The notes below the pieces were generated by a model, which was given only the letters and a program-made list of their open reading frames with translations, had not been told where the DNA came from and ran no database searches. The translations under genes were made by a program, and so were the position numbers. This document shows positions 26,296 through 36,534 of a stretch of 64,000 nt of DNA, one piece after another. Within the stretch, counting starts at the first letter, position 1. Every line of letters begins with the position of its first letter. Source of the DNA: Martinezella rhizogenes. Lineage in GTDB: Bacteria > Pseudomonadota > Alphaproteobacteria > Rhizobiales > Rhizobiaceae. Location: the NCBI RefSeq assembly GCF_007002745.1, contig NZ_SGNY01000003.1, positions 310,001 to 374,000 on the forward strand, given 5' to 3'.

Positions 26296-26313
26296 TCTCT
26301 TCGGGTGCGCCAT
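26296..26313 (+). repeat. attR: 18-bp copy of tRNA-Arg 3' end
   Basis: TCTCTTCGGGTGCGCCAT, identical to 12427-12444; no other tRNA parts are present here, so this is the displaced end of the integration site. Confidence 0.93.
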
Positions 26314-26810
26314 TTCTCTTCCCATAAAACTGTCGACAAGACATAAGCCAATCGTTGTTGTGGCGCGGCCTTATCCGTATAGTTTGGCCGCATGCGCTCC
26401 CCATCCTGTATCGGCGACGAGGCTCCGTGAGCCCAACAAATTCCGGATCACTCGAATATGTGCCGAAGTCTCTGGCCCACCAGTGGCCCAGAGTAAAAGC
26501 CATGCTGGAAGAGAACACAGTTTGCGGGTTCGACCCCGATAAATCACGACTGCGTCGCCTCTGCGATTGAGGCACGGTATGGCGGCAGCGGAAAGATTTC
26601 AGCCAAAATTCGGGTGCTTGTGATTCTCGCCATAGCTTTAGGAACTGCACACTCCGAGGCGGTTTTAAGCCGAAAAACGCCAGCTTTGCGTATTTGGGAA
26701 TAAACCCCTAAATATTAGTGGTTTTGGTGAAAGCCTGTACTACAAGGCCTGGCGGCGAGCCGGGTTTGCCGGGCTTTTTGATGTCACCGAACTTTCCGCA
26801 AACCTTCGTC

Positions 26811-26827
26811 ATATTGTCATACAATAT
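26811..26827. promoter_or_regulatory. Palindromic operator before ABC operon (GntR-like)
   Basis: ATATTGT-CAT-ACAATAT is a perfect 7-3-7 palindrome 31 bases before the ATP-binding gene, overlapping the likely promoter. The TTGT...ACAA ends fit GntR-family operators. No regulator gene lies nearby. Confidence 0.5.
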
Positions 26828-26858
26828 AAGCATATGCGCTTCAGAAAAGGAGCGCAGA

Positions 26859-28000
<1,142 letters not shown>

Positions 28001-28004
<4 letters not shown>

Positions 28005-28927
28005 CGGTTGTAGATGCTTCCACGATTGTGCGTGCCAAATCCCGTCCACGCCTGTCGAAGGCGGACCGGCGGATGATCTGGCGCGGCCTGATGTTCGCCG
28101 CCCCGGCAAGCCTGCTGCTTCTGGCCATCTATATTGTTCCGATGCTGGTTCTCGCCGGTTTTTCCGTCACGGATTACCAGCTCGGCGCGCTCTCCATGCG
28201 TTTCGTCGGCCTCGGCAACTTCGCCAAGGCGTTTCAGGATCCGGTGTTCCTGCGCGCGCTGGCAAACACGGCCATCTACGCGGTCATAGTCATCCCCTTC
28301 GGTGTGTTTCTGGCGCTTGGCGTGGCCCTGCTCGTTTATAATCGCAAGCGCAGCCGCGCCTTCTGGGAAGTCGCCTATTTTCTGCCCGTCACTGCAACGC
28401 TCGTCGCCATGGCGACCGTGTGGCAATTCCTGCTGCACCCCTCGCTCGGCCCGGTGAATGCCGCGATCAAATGGCTGGGTTTCGAACCCGTCGCTTTCCT
28501 TTCCAATCCCGTCCTTCTCATTCCCACCATGGCGCTGATCGGCATCTGGCAGGTTCTGGGCTTCAACATGGTGCTGTTCCTTGCCGGCCTTACCGCCATT
28601 TCGAAGGATCTGCATGAGGCAGCGCGGCTGGACGGTGCAAAGAACCCCATAGACCGGTTCCTGACGGTGACATGGCCGATGCTTGGGCCAACGACCATGT
28701 TCGTGGTGGTCACCACCTCCATCTCGGCCTTCAAGGTATTCGAGACGGTCGCCGTGCTGACCAAGGGCCGTTTCGGTTCGGAAACCCTGCTGTTCGATCT
28801 TTATCTTGAGGGTTTCGAATATTCCAACACCGGTTATGCGGCGGCGCTGACCATTATCTTCCTCGCGATCGTGCTGGTCCTGTCGATAGGCCAGACGCTG
28901 CATATGGACCGGAAGGTGCATTACTGA
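28001..28927 (+). CDS. ABC transporter permease (UgpA/MalF-like)
   Basis: A 308-residue inner-membrane permease with six to seven helices and the EAA loop DLHEAARLDGAKNPIDRF that contacts the ATPase. Overlaps both neighbours (ATGA upstream; TGATG downstream), so the genes form one tight operon. Confidence 0.92.
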
Positions 28928-29748
28928 TGGCCGCTCTCCGCAAATATTTCCCGCATCTGGTGCTGGCGCTCGGCGCATTCGTGATGCTCTTGCCGTTCTA
29001 CTGGATGATGCTGACGTCGATCCGCTCACCGGCGGAAATATTCAACGTCTCGCTCTGGCCGATTCCCGAAAAATTCGACGCGGTGGAAAACTATGCCCGG
29101 GCGGCGGGGCAGGTACCGATGGCGCGCTTCATGCTGAATGGCGTCATCGTCTGCGTCGGCATTCTTATTGTTCAGGTGCTGACCTCGGTTCCGGCGGCCT
29201 ATGCGCTGGCGAAGCTCCGGTTTCCGGGCCGCAAGCTGCTCCTGGGCCTCGTCATCGCCGCACTCTGCGTTCCCATCCAGGCGCTGGCGCTGCCGCTTTT
29301 CGTCGGGCTGGCGAAAACGCAGCTCCTCAACACCTATTTTGCGATGATGATGCCGTTCTTCCTCTCGGTCTTCGCCATCTTCCTGTTCAACCAGTCCTTC
29401 CGCAGCTACCCGGATGAAATCATCGAGGCGGCACGCATGGATGGTTTTTCGGAAATGGAAATTTGCTGGGGGCTCGTCCTGCGTGGCTCGCTGCCTTCGC
29501 TCGCCGCTTTCTCGGTTTTCTCGCTCGTTGCCCACTGGAACGACCTCTATTGGCCGATGATCGTGGTCTCCGATACCAATCTCGCCCCGCCGCCGCTTGG
29601 CATGATGTTCTTCGCCGATGTTGAATCCGGCGCGAACTACGGCGCGCTGATGGCGGGCGCCACACTGATTACCGCGCCGATGGTGCTGTGCTTCCTCCTC
29701 GCACGTCGCCATTTCATCGCCGGTATTACCATGACCGGCGTCAAGTGA
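28927..29748 (+). CDS. ABC transporter permease (UgpE/MalG-like)
   Basis: A 273-residue permease, the second channel half, with the conserved PFYWMMLTSI near the start and the EAA loop DEIIEAARMDGFSEMEICW. It shares a base with the previous stop. Its substrate is that of the operon. Confidence 0.92.
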   Translation: MAALRKYFPHLVLALGAFVMLLPFYWMMLTSIRSPAEIFNVSLWPIPEKFDAVENYARAAGQVPMARFMLNGVIVCVGILIVQVLTSVPAAYALAKLRFPGRKLLLGLVIAALCVPIQALALPLFVGLAKTQLLNTYFAMMMPFFLSVFAIFLFNQSFRSYPDEIIEAARMDGFSEMEICWGLVLRGSLPSLAAFSVFSLVAHWNDLYWPMIVVSDTNLAPPPLGMMFFADVESGANYGALMAGATLITAPMVLCFLLARRHFIAGITMTGVK

Positions 29749-29792
29749 CGCCGTTCACACTCCTCCTCCTCCCAACCTCTCTGGAGACTGAT

Positions 29793-31085
29793 ATGAAACT
29801 CAACCGACGCGCTGTGGTGAGCGGTCTGGCCCTCGGCATGGCTTTTGCAGGCCTTGCACAGCCGGCTCTGGCCAATGAAATCACGCTCAACGTTCTCTAC
29901 AACCTGCCGGGCTTCACCAAGTTCCATCAGCCGCTGGCCGATGAATTCATGAAGAAGAACCCGGATGTGAAGATCAACTTCCTCGCCCCGGCCGCAGGCT
30001 ACAATGAAGGCCAGCAGCAGGTTCTGCGCTCTGCCGTCACGGGCAATCTGCCTGATGTTTATTTCTCGGGTTACAACCTGACGGCGGAACTGGTTCACAC
30101 GCTCGCACCGCGCAACCAGATCACCGATCTCGGCCCGTTCATTCAGGCTGAAGGCGGTCAGGCCTTCCTCGACAAGAACTACAGCCCGAAGATGGCCGCT
30201 CTCGGCCAGATCGACGGCAAGCAATACGGCCTGCCGGTCAACGCTTCCTCGCCGATCATCTACATCAACGCCGACCTCGTCACCAAGGCTGGCGGCGACC
30301 CGGACAAGATGCCGACCACCTTCCCGGAGCTCATCGCTCTCGCCAAGAAGATCAAGGCTCTCGATGCCAAGTTTGCTGGCATGAGCTACGACATCAACGG
30401 CTGGCCGGATGACTGGTTGTGGCAGGCGCTGGTGTTCGAACAGGGTGGCAAGCTCGTTGACGAAAAGACCAAGACCGTTGCCTTCGACAATGAGATCGGC
30501 CTCAACGCCCTGAAGATGGCTCGCCAGTTCGTCACCGAAGGTGGTCAGAACCTGCTCGACTGGGATCAGTCCCGCCAGCAGTTCGGTGCAGGCCTCACCG
30601 GCTTCATCTTCTCGACCCCGGCCCACGTTCAGACGATCCAGGGCCTGGTCGGCGATCGCTTCAAGCTGAAGACGGCAACCTTCCCGCTCGACAACAAGGA
30701 AAAGGGCGGCGTGCCGACCGGCGGCAACTCTGCCGTTATCCTGACGCAGGAAAAAGCCAAGCAGGATGCTGCCTGGAAATATCTGAAGTGGATCACCGGT
30801 CCGGAAGCGCAGAACACCATCGTTCGCATCACCGGTTACCTGCCGACCAACAAGCTGGCAACCGGCCCGGACTTCCTCGCTCCCTATTATGTCGAGAACC
30901 CGAATGTGAAGACCGCTTCGCTTCAGGCTGACCGTTCGCTGCCATGGGCCGGTTATCCGGGTGGTGATTCCGTCCGCATCTGGCGCACCCAGCGCGATAT
31001 CATCGGCACCGTCATGCGCGGTGAAGTGACGCCGGAAGCCGGTCTCAAGCAGGTTGTCGAGCAGACCAACGCCCTGCTGAAATAA
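29793..31085 (+). CDS. Periplasmic sugar/glycerol-phosphate-type binding protein
   Basis: A 430-residue substrate-binding protein of extracellular solute-binding family 1. The signal peptide runs to about residue 27 (SGLALGMAFAGLAQPALA) and was used to place the start at 29793, which has CTGGAG before it. The order ATPase-permease-permease-binding protein-phosphodiesterase, with an Ugp-like ATPase, points to uptake of phosphodiesters such as glycerophosphodiesters, though sugars remain possible. Confidence 0.88.
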   Translation: MKLNRRAVVSGLALGMAFAGLAQPALANEITLNVLYNLPGFTKFHQPLADEFMKKNPDVKINFLAPAAGYNEGQQQVLRSAVTGNLPDVYFSGYNLTAELVHTLAPRNQITDLGPFIQAEGGQAFLDKNYSPKMAALGQIDGKQYGLPVNASSPIIYINADLVTKAGGDPDKMPTTFPELIALAKKIKALDAKFAGMSYDINGWPDDWLWQALVFEQGGKLVDEKTKTVAFDNEIGLNALKMARQFVTEGGQNLLDWDQSRQQFGAGLTGFIFSTPAHVQTIQGLVGDRFKLKTATFPLDNKEKGGVPTGGNSAVILTQEKAKQDAAWKYLKWITGPEAQNTIVRITGYLPTNKLATGPDFLAPYYVENPNVKTASLQADRSLPWAGYPGGDSVRIWRTQRDIIGTVMRGEVTPEAGLKQVVEQTNALLK

Positions 31086-31102
31086 GCAAAACCATCGAGA
31101 AG

Positions 31103-31136
31103 GCTGCGGGGAAATCCGTTCCCGCAGCCATTTTGT
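31103..31136 (+). terminator. Hairpin between binding-protein and phosphodiesterase genes
   Basis: GGCTGCGGGGA ... TCCCGCAGCC followed by ATTTT. As it lies inside the operon it is likely a partial terminator or an mRNA 3' end that favours the binding protein. Confidence 0.6.
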
Positions 31137-31151
31137 GCAGAAAGACCTGTT

Positions 31152-31952
31152 ATGAAGATCATCCAGATCACCGACACCCATCTCGTCCCCCCCGGCATCG
31201 CTGTAAACGGCGTCAATCCGGAAAAGCAGCTGCGCGCGGCGGTGGCCGATATTGTCGAAAAACATGCCGACGCCGATCTTCTTGTCATGACAGGCGATCT
31301 CTGCAACTACGGCGAACCGGAAGCCTATGAACTGCTGCGCGATATTCTCGCGCCCGTCTCCGTGCCCGTACGACTGATGCTTGGCAACCACGACCGGCGT
31401 CCGGAATTCGTGGCAGCTTTCCCGGAACAGCCGCGCGACGATAATGGCTATATCCAGTCCTTTGTCGATACGGACTTCGGCCGGCTGCTGTTTCTAGACA
31501 GCCACGAAGCCGATGTCATCGGCGGCAGGTATGGCGCGGATCGCCTGGCATGGCTGGAGAGTGCACTGGAAAGCGCGGGCGATCTACCGGTGACGGTGTT
31601 CATCCACCACCCACCGATGGATTGCGGTATCCGCCATTTCGAACATATTGGCATGCATGATGATGGCGCCATCATGCGCCGCCTCGCGGCCCACCCGGCC
31701 GGTGTGCGTCATATCATTTTTGGCCATATCCATGTGCCTATGGCCGGCACGACGGCCGAAGGCATAGCCTACAGCTCCGGTCAGGCCTGCGCGCATCGTT
31801 TCATCACCGATATCGATGTTCTCGATCCGCTGTGGACGGGTGGCAACCCCTGTTACCGGGTCATCACAATGGGTGCATTCGGTCTGCGCGCCTATGATGC
31901 CGAAGTGGGGCAGGTTGTGCTTGGTCAGGCCCCCATCTGCGAAGGCCCCTGA
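31152..31952 (+). CDS. Metallophosphodiesterase (CpdA/GpdQ-like)
   Basis: A 266-residue two-metal phosphodiesterase. Metal ligands sit in ITDTHL, TGDLCNYG, LGNHDR, HHPP and GHIHVP, the complete calcineurin-like set. Relatives hydrolyse cyclic AMP (CpdA) or glycerophosphodiesters (GpdQ). Since it follows an Ugp-like transporter the second is likelier: imported diesters would be cleaved to phosphate monoester and alcohol. No signal peptide, so it acts in the cytoplasm. Confidence 0.88.
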   Translation: MKIIQITDTHLVPPGIAVNGVNPEKQLRAAVADIVEKHADADLLVMTGDLCNYGEPEAYELLRDILAPVSVPVRLMLGNHDRRPEFVAAFPEQPRDDNGYIQSFVDTDFGRLLFLDSHEADVIGGRYGADRLAWLESALESAGDLPVTVFIHHPPMDCGIRHFEHIGMHDDGAIMRRLAAHPAGVRHIIFGHIHVPMAGTTAEGIAYSSGQACAHRFITDIDVLDPLWTGGNPCYRVITMGAFGLRAYDAEVGQVVLGQAPICEGP

Positions 31953-32249
31953 TCGCGGGTGATTTTGGCGATAGGACGGGCGGTCGCCCGCCTCATCCTG
32001 TTTCGCCGCCGATACGATGCTGCGGAAGGCTCGCCGATTGGCGAGGCTGCGAGGTCGCGAAGACCCCGCAGCCTGTAGCGTCGATGCACCACTTGCGGTT
32101 TGTTGCGCAAGATTTGATGGGCTAAGGCCATAGTCCCGGCCGCACCCTTGATCTATGTCAGTTTCATCGATGAAACTGCACGCCATAGTCGCCCAAGAGG
32201 TGGCCAGCTTGATGACGTGCCATCGTGAGTGTAGATCATGGAGAAGTGC

Positions 32250-33743
32250 ATGCTTGAAAAGCGTATCCGCAACGCGTCCCTCTTGAACCGGATCGTCAGC
32301 GCTGAAGAGGCCGCCAGTCTCATTCAGGATGGCATGACTGTCGGCATGAGCGGTTTTACGCGCGCTGGTGAAGCCAAGGCCGTGCCGCTGGCGCTGGCCG
32401 AGCGCGCCAAGTCGCATCCCATGAAAATCACCCTGATGACCGGCGCTTCCCTCGGCAACGATCTCGACAAGACCATGGTCGAGGCCGGCATGCTGGCGCG
32501 GCGCATGCCGTTCCAGTCCGATCCTGCTTTGCGCAAGGCAATCAACGACGGCAAGGTGATGTTCATCGATCAGCATCTTTCCGAAACGGTGGAGCAGTTG
32601 CGCGGCGGTCAGATCCACGGCGTCGATGTTGCCATTGTCGAGGCCGTGGCAATCACGGCGGAAGGCGGCATCGTCCCCACCACCTCGGTCGGCAATTCCG
32701 CAAGCTTCGCCATTCTGGCCGATAAGGTCATCGTTGAGATCAACCTGTCGCAGCCCGAAGTGCTGGAGGGGCTGCACGACATCTTCATTCCCGCCAAACG
32801 CCCGACCCGCATGCCCATTCCTGTCGTGGCGACGGACAGCCGTGTCGGCCTGCCATTCATTCCGGTCCCGCCGGAAAAGATCGCCGCCATCGTGCTGAGC
32901 GATAAGAGCGACAGCTTTTCGACGGTGCTGCCGCCGGATGACGAAACCAAGGCGATTGCCGGCCATCTCACCGAATTCCTGCTGAACGAGGTTCGTCATG
33001 GCCGCATGACCCACGAACTCCAGCCACTCCAGGCCGGCATCGGCACCATCGCCAATGCGGTGATGCATGGTTTCATCGATACGCCGTTTCATGATCTCAA
33101 AATGTATTCGGAAGTCCTGCAGGATTCGACCTTCGAGCTTTTCGATGCGGGCAAGCTCACCTTCGCCTCCGGTTCGTCGATTACGCTCTCCTCCGCCATG
33201 AATGAACGGGTCATGCCGCGGCTGGCAGACTACAAGAGCCGGCTGATCCTTCGCCCGCAGGAAGTCAGCAATCATCCGGAAGTCATCCGCCGCCTCGGCA
33301 TCATCGGCATCAACACGGCGCTGGAATTCGATATTTACGGCAACGTCAATTCCACCCATGTCGGCGGAACGCATATGATGAACGGCATCGGCGGCTCGGG
33401 GGATTTCGCCCGTAACGCCTATATGTCGATCTTCGTCACCAAGTCGATCGCCAAGGGCGGGGCCATCTCCAGCGTCGTTCCGATGGTCAGCCATGTCGAC
33501 CACACCGAACATGATGTCGATATTCTCGTCACCGAAACCGGGCTGGCTGACCTGCGCGGTCTCGCTCCGCGCGAGCGAGCGGCCGTTATCATCGCAAACT
33601 GCGTGCATCCCAGCTATCGCGATGCGCTGACGGATTATTTCCAGCGGGCGGCGGCACGGGGCGGGCACACGCCACATCTCATCGAAGAGGCGCTGTCCTG
33701 GCATAATGCGCTTCGGGAAAGAGGAACGATGTTGCCGCAGTAA
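32250..33743 (+). CDS. Acetyl-CoA hydrolase/succinate CoA-transferase family
   Basis: A 497-residue CoA-transferase of the acetyl-CoA hydrolase/transferase family, close in pattern to succinyl-CoA:acetate CoA-transferase. Seen: the GMSGFTRAG loop near the N terminus, the region PQEVSNHPEVIRRLG with the likely catalytic Glu, and the glycine-rich NGIGGSGDFARNAY. The ATG at 32250 (MLEKRIRN) has GGAG six bases before it; an ATG at 32238 is weaker. It would shift CoA between acetate/propionate and succinate. Confidence 0.88.
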   Translation: MLEKRIRNASLLNRIVSAEEAASLIQDGMTVGMSGFTRAGEAKAVPLALAERAKSHPMKITLMTGASLGNDLDKTMVEAGMLARRMPFQSDPALRKAINDGKVMFIDQHLSETVEQLRGGQIHGVDVAIVEAVAITAEGGIVPTTSVGNSASFAILADKVIVEINLSQPEVLEGLHDIFIPAKRPTRMPIPVVATDSRVGLPFIPVPPEKIAAIVLSDKSDSFSTVLPPDDETKAIAGHLTEFLLNEVRHGRMTHELQPLQAGIGTIANAVMHGFIDTPFHDLKMYSEVLQDSTFELFDAGKLTFASGSSITLSSAMNERVMPRLADYKSRLILRPQEVSNHPEVIRRLGIIGINTALEFDIYGNVNSTHVGGTHMMNGIGGSGDFARNAYMSIFVTKSIAKGGAISSVVPMVSHVDHTEHDVDILVTETGLADLRGLAPRERAAVIIANCVHPSYRDALTDYFQRAAARGGHTPHLIEEALSWHNALRERGTMLPQ

Positions 33744-33934
33744 CAGGTCCCACGCTCTTGCCGGCTGCCGAGTCTCCGGCCTCCCAGCCGGCAATTGGGT
33801 CTGTTTGGACACACCGGGGCGGAAAGTGTCCGCTGCTCCGCTTTGGTTGCTGGCGCGGCAGTTCCGCCTCCGGTAGAAAATTCTCTCCCCCTGGCTGCTA
33901 TCCGGCTGCCTCTGGGTTGTAGGAGAGTGATGTG

Positions 33935-35257
33935 ATGCCCATTCGCTTCGTGGCCGTAATTGCGATTGTCGCCCTGCTCGCAGGCTGCGGTGGGCGTCCT
34001 ATCGGGGTCATGACGCCGACGGGGCAGACCGTGGCTGGCACGACGCCGGTCAATCTTCTGGTTGCCACCACGCGTGCGCCATCGGAAAACACCGCCGTGC
34101 TTTTCGGCGGTGAGCGTGGAACGGGTTTGAAGGTCGATGCAGTCACCATTTCCATTCCGCCTGCCGCCAACCGCAAGGTCGGACAGGTGCAATGGCCGAA
34201 AAAACTGCCGCCGAACCCGCTGAAGGATTTCACCACGGTGGCGGTGGAGCCTATTCGTTCTGAAGCCGAAACCAGAAGCTGGATCGGTAAACATATCGCG
34301 AAGGACCGCCGCGTGCTGGTCTTCGTGCATGGTTTCAACAATCGCTACGAAGAATCCGTTTATCGCTTCGCCCAGATCGTCCATGATTCAGGCACGGATG
34401 TTGTGCCCGTCGTCTTCACCTGGCCGTCGCGGGCAAGCATTTTCGACTATAATTACGACAAGGAAAGCACCAACTATTCCCGCGATGCGCTTGAAGAGAT
34501 GCTGACGCGTCTGGCCAAGGACAAGTCCATCGGCGAGGTCACGGTCATGGCGCATTCCATGGGTACCTGGCTTGCGGTGGAAGCGCTGCGCCAGATGGCG
34601 ATCCGCAACGGCCGGGTCGATCCAAAGATCAGCAATGTCATTCTTGCCGCGCCGGATCTCGATGTGGACGTCTTCAGCCGGCAATTCGCAAGTCTTGGCA
34701 AGACGCCGCCGAAATTCACCCTTTTCGTTTCACAGGATGACCGCGCACTCAGCCTGTCGCGCCGCATCTCCGGCAATGTCGACCGCCTTGGCCAGATCGA
34801 TCCATCCGTCGAGCCTTATAGCAGCCAGCTGGAAAAAGCCGGCATCACCGTTCTCGATCTCACCAAGCTGCAATCCGGTGATCGCCTGAACCACGGTAAA
34901 TTTGCCGAAAGCCCCGAGGTCGTCCGCCTGATCGGTGATCGCCTCATCGCTGGCCAGACGGTGACGGATTCCGATGTCGGTCTGGGTGAGGCGCTTGGCG
35001 CGGTCAGCATCGGCGCTGCGCAAACCGTCGGAACGGCGGCCAGCGTGGTGGTCAGCGCACCGATTGCAGTCTTTGATCCGCGCACGCGGGAAAATTACGG
35101 CCGGCAGGTGGAACGCCTTGGTCGCTCCATGGAGAATACCGTCGGATCGGTGGGCGATACGGCCGGTTCTGTGGTGGATGATCAGGCGGTTCAGGGTTCG
35201 AGAGTGAACTGCGATGCCGCCGCCAATCGAAACCGGGCGGAATGCCGTAACCGCTAA
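33935..35257 (+). CDS. Lipoprotein alpha/beta hydrolase (DUF900)
   Basis: A 440-residue hydrolase with a lipoprotein signal: VAVIAIVALLAGC, where LAGC is the lipobox, so it should be anchored to a membrane from the periplasmic side. The catalytic set of DUF900 is present: VFVHGFNNRYEES (oxyanion region), AHSMGTW (nucleophile Ser) and LNHGKFA (His). The C-terminal third is a low-complexity tail (GDTAGSVVDDQ). Substrate unknown. AGGAGA lies before the ATG. Confidence 0.88.
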   Translation: MPIRFVAVIAIVALLAGCGGRPIGVMTPTGQTVAGTTPVNLLVATTRAPSENTAVLFGGERGTGLKVDAVTISIPPAANRKVGQVQWPKKLPPNPLKDFTTVAVEPIRSEAETRSWIGKHIAKDRRVLVFVHGFNNRYEESVYRFAQIVHDSGTDVVPVVFTWPSRASIFDYNYDKESTNYSRDALEEMLTRLAKDKSIGEVTVMAHSMGTWLAVEALRQMAIRNGRVDPKISNVILAAPDLDVDVFSRQFASLGKTPPKFTLFVSQDDRALSLSRRISGNVDRLGQIDPSVEPYSSQLEKAGITVLDLTKLQSGDRLNHGKFAESPEVVRLIGDRLIAGQTVTDSDVGLGEALGAVSIGAAQTVGTAASVVVSAPIAVFDPRTRENYGRQVERLGRSMENTVGSVGDTAGSVVDDQAVQGSRVNCDAAANRNRAECRNR

Positions 35258-35281
35258 ACTACAATGCGTGTGGGGGTGGCG

Positions 35282-35299
35282 AAAACGCCAAGCGTTTTT
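35282..35299 (+). terminator. Weak terminator after lipoprotein hydrolase
   Basis: AAAACGC-CAA-GCGTTTTT: a seven-base stem followed by T residues 25 bases after the stop. Confidence 0.5.
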
Positions 35300-35318
35300 A
35301 TCATTACGCCCCGCAGAT

Positions 35319-35335
35319 TTGTATACAGCTTGTAT
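35319..35335. promoter_or_regulatory. GntR-like operator before racemase-family gene
   Basis: TTGTATACA followed by CTTGTAT, and a third GTAT at 35344, form repeated half-sites of the kind used by FadR/FCD-type GntR regulators. They lie 50-66 bases before the start and probably control the hydroxyproline-type gene. No regulator is nearby. Confidence 0.4.
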
Positions 35336-35384
35336 TTTTATCTGTATGGTTGGGCCAACAACCCAACTTCCGGAGTAAGACCCC

Positions 35385-36422
35385 ATGCGTTGGAAACGCA
35401 CCCTCCAGCTTCTCGATGTCCATTGCGAAGGCGAAATCGGCCGTGTCGTCACCGGCGGCGCGCCGAAAATCCCAGGCAACACGGTTGCTGAACAGCTTCA
35501 CTGGATGAATACGGACCCGCAGGGGGAGGCGCTGCGCCGCTTCCTGACGCTTGAACCGCGTGGTACGCCGATGGGGTCGGTCAATCTTCTCCTGCCGCCG
35601 AAGCATCCGGATGCGCACGCCGCTTTCGTCATTCTCCAGCCGGATCAGGCGCATGCCAGCTCCGGCTCCAATTCCATCTGTGCCACCACGGCACTGCTGG
35701 AAAGCGGCATGGTGGAGATGCAGGAACCGGAAACCGTCATTATTCTGGAAACGGCCGCCGGCCTCGTCAAAGCGACGGCCACCTGCCATGACGGGCGCTG
35801 CGAAAAGGTCAAGCTGACCATGGTGCCGTCCTTCGTGCATGAGCTGGATGTCAGCATCGACACGCCCGAATGGGGCAAAGTGACGATGGACATTTCCTAC
35901 GGCGGCATTTTTTACGCACTCGTTGATGTTCGCCAGATCGGTCTCACCATCGAGAAGGCCAATGCCGCGAAACTCGTTGCCGCTGGCATGACCCTGAAAG
36001 ACCTCGTCAACCGTGAAATGACGGTCGTTCATCCGGAAATCCCCGCCATATCAGGCGTCGCCTATGTCATGTTCCGCGATGTGGATGCCGATGGCTCCAT
36101 CCGCACCTGCACCACCATGTGGCCGGGCAGGGCGGATCGCTCCCCCTGTGGCACCGGCAATTCCGCCAATCTCGCCACGCTTTATGCGCGCGGCAAGGTG
36201 AAAGTGGGCGACGAATATAAATCCCGCTCAATCATCGGTTCGGAATTCGATATCGGCCTTTCCACCGTCACCGAGGTGGCGGGTCGTCCGGCCGTCATTC
36301 CCACCATTGCCGGGCGCGGCTTCACCTTCGGTCTGCACCAGGTGGGTCTCGATCCTTTCGACCCGTTGGCGGATGGTTTCGCCATGACCGATGTCTGGGG
36401 TCCGGAAGCGGGCAACATCTGA
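35385..36422 (+). CDS. Proline racemase superfamily (hydroxyproline epimerase/dehydratase)
   Basis: A 345-residue member of the proline racemase superfamily, acting on proline or hydroxyproline. Proline racemases and 4-hydroxyproline epimerases use two cysteines. Here the first site aligns as SSGSNSIC with Ser in place of the first catalytic Cys, while the second, DRSPCGTGNSA, keeps Cys. The Ser/Cys pair is known in hydroxyproline epimerases and trans-3-hydroxyproline dehydratases, so the exact reaction stays open. The DRSPCGTG motif fixes the family. Confidence 0.88.
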   Translation: MRWKRTLQLLDVHCEGEIGRVVTGGAPKIPGNTVAEQLHWMNTDPQGEALRRFLTLEPRGTPMGSVNLLLPPKHPDAHAAFVILQPDQAHASSGSNSICATTALLESGMVEMQEPETVIILETAAGLVKATATCHDGRCEKVKLTMVPSFVHELDVSIDTPEWGKVTMDISYGGIFYALVDVRQIGLTIEKANAAKLVAAGMTLKDLVNREMTVVHPEIPAISGVAYVMFRDVDADGSIRTCTTMWPGRADRSPCGTGNSANLATLYARGKVKVGDEYKSRSIIGSEFDIGLSTVTEVAGRPAVIPTIAGRGFTFGLHQVGLDPFDPLADGFAMTDVWGPEAGNI

Positions 36423-36447
36423 GACACGCTTCAAAAAAATGACATTT

Positions 36448-36479
36448 ACAGCCGCCCGATGACCTCTGGCGGCTGTTTT
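36448..36479 (+). terminator. Rho-independent terminator
   Basis: ACAGCCGCC ... GGCGGCTGT followed by TTT, 25 bases after the racemase-family stop. Confidence 0.8.
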
Positions 36480-36534
36480 CCCGCGACAAAAGATGCTAAG
36501 CGGGCGCAATTCCATCATGCTCCGAGGTATCCCG

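Larger units (their letters stand above)
12427..26313. mobile_element. Integrated genomic island in tRNA-Arg (about 13.9 kb)
   Basis: The interval is bounded by an 18-bp exact direct repeat and starts with a tyrosine integrase 101 bases from the tRNA. Its genes differ from the flanks: recombinases, a mobile-element polymerase, orphan hypotheticals and likely defence genes, with visibly lower GC and more mixed codon use than the flanks. I see no conjugation genes, relaxase, or phage structural genes, so it is not self-transmissible in the classic way and is not an ordinary prophage. It is best described as an integrative element with defence cargo. Confidence 0.9.
26170..26858. other. Island right end and region before the ABC operon
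   Basis: 689 bases. The island ends at 26313. The rest shows no recognised gene: reading frames at 26255-26542 and 26276-26650 overlap the repeat and look random. Near 26747-26779 a GCCTGGC ... GCCGGGC stem followed by five T may be a weak terminator. The operator and promoter of the ABC operon lie at the right end. Confidence 0.45.

Noticed and set aside
12427..26313. Prophage
   Set aside because: No capsid, terminase, tail or lysis genes were found; integrase and recombinases alone do not make a prophage.
26255..26650. Reading frames around attR (plus 95 codons, minus 124 codons)
   Set aside because: Both cross the attachment repeat and lack domains or ribosome sites; likely remnants.
31584..33812. 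Long minus-strand frame (742 codons) opposite the CoA-transferase
   Set aside because: It spans two good plus-strand genes and shows shadow composition.
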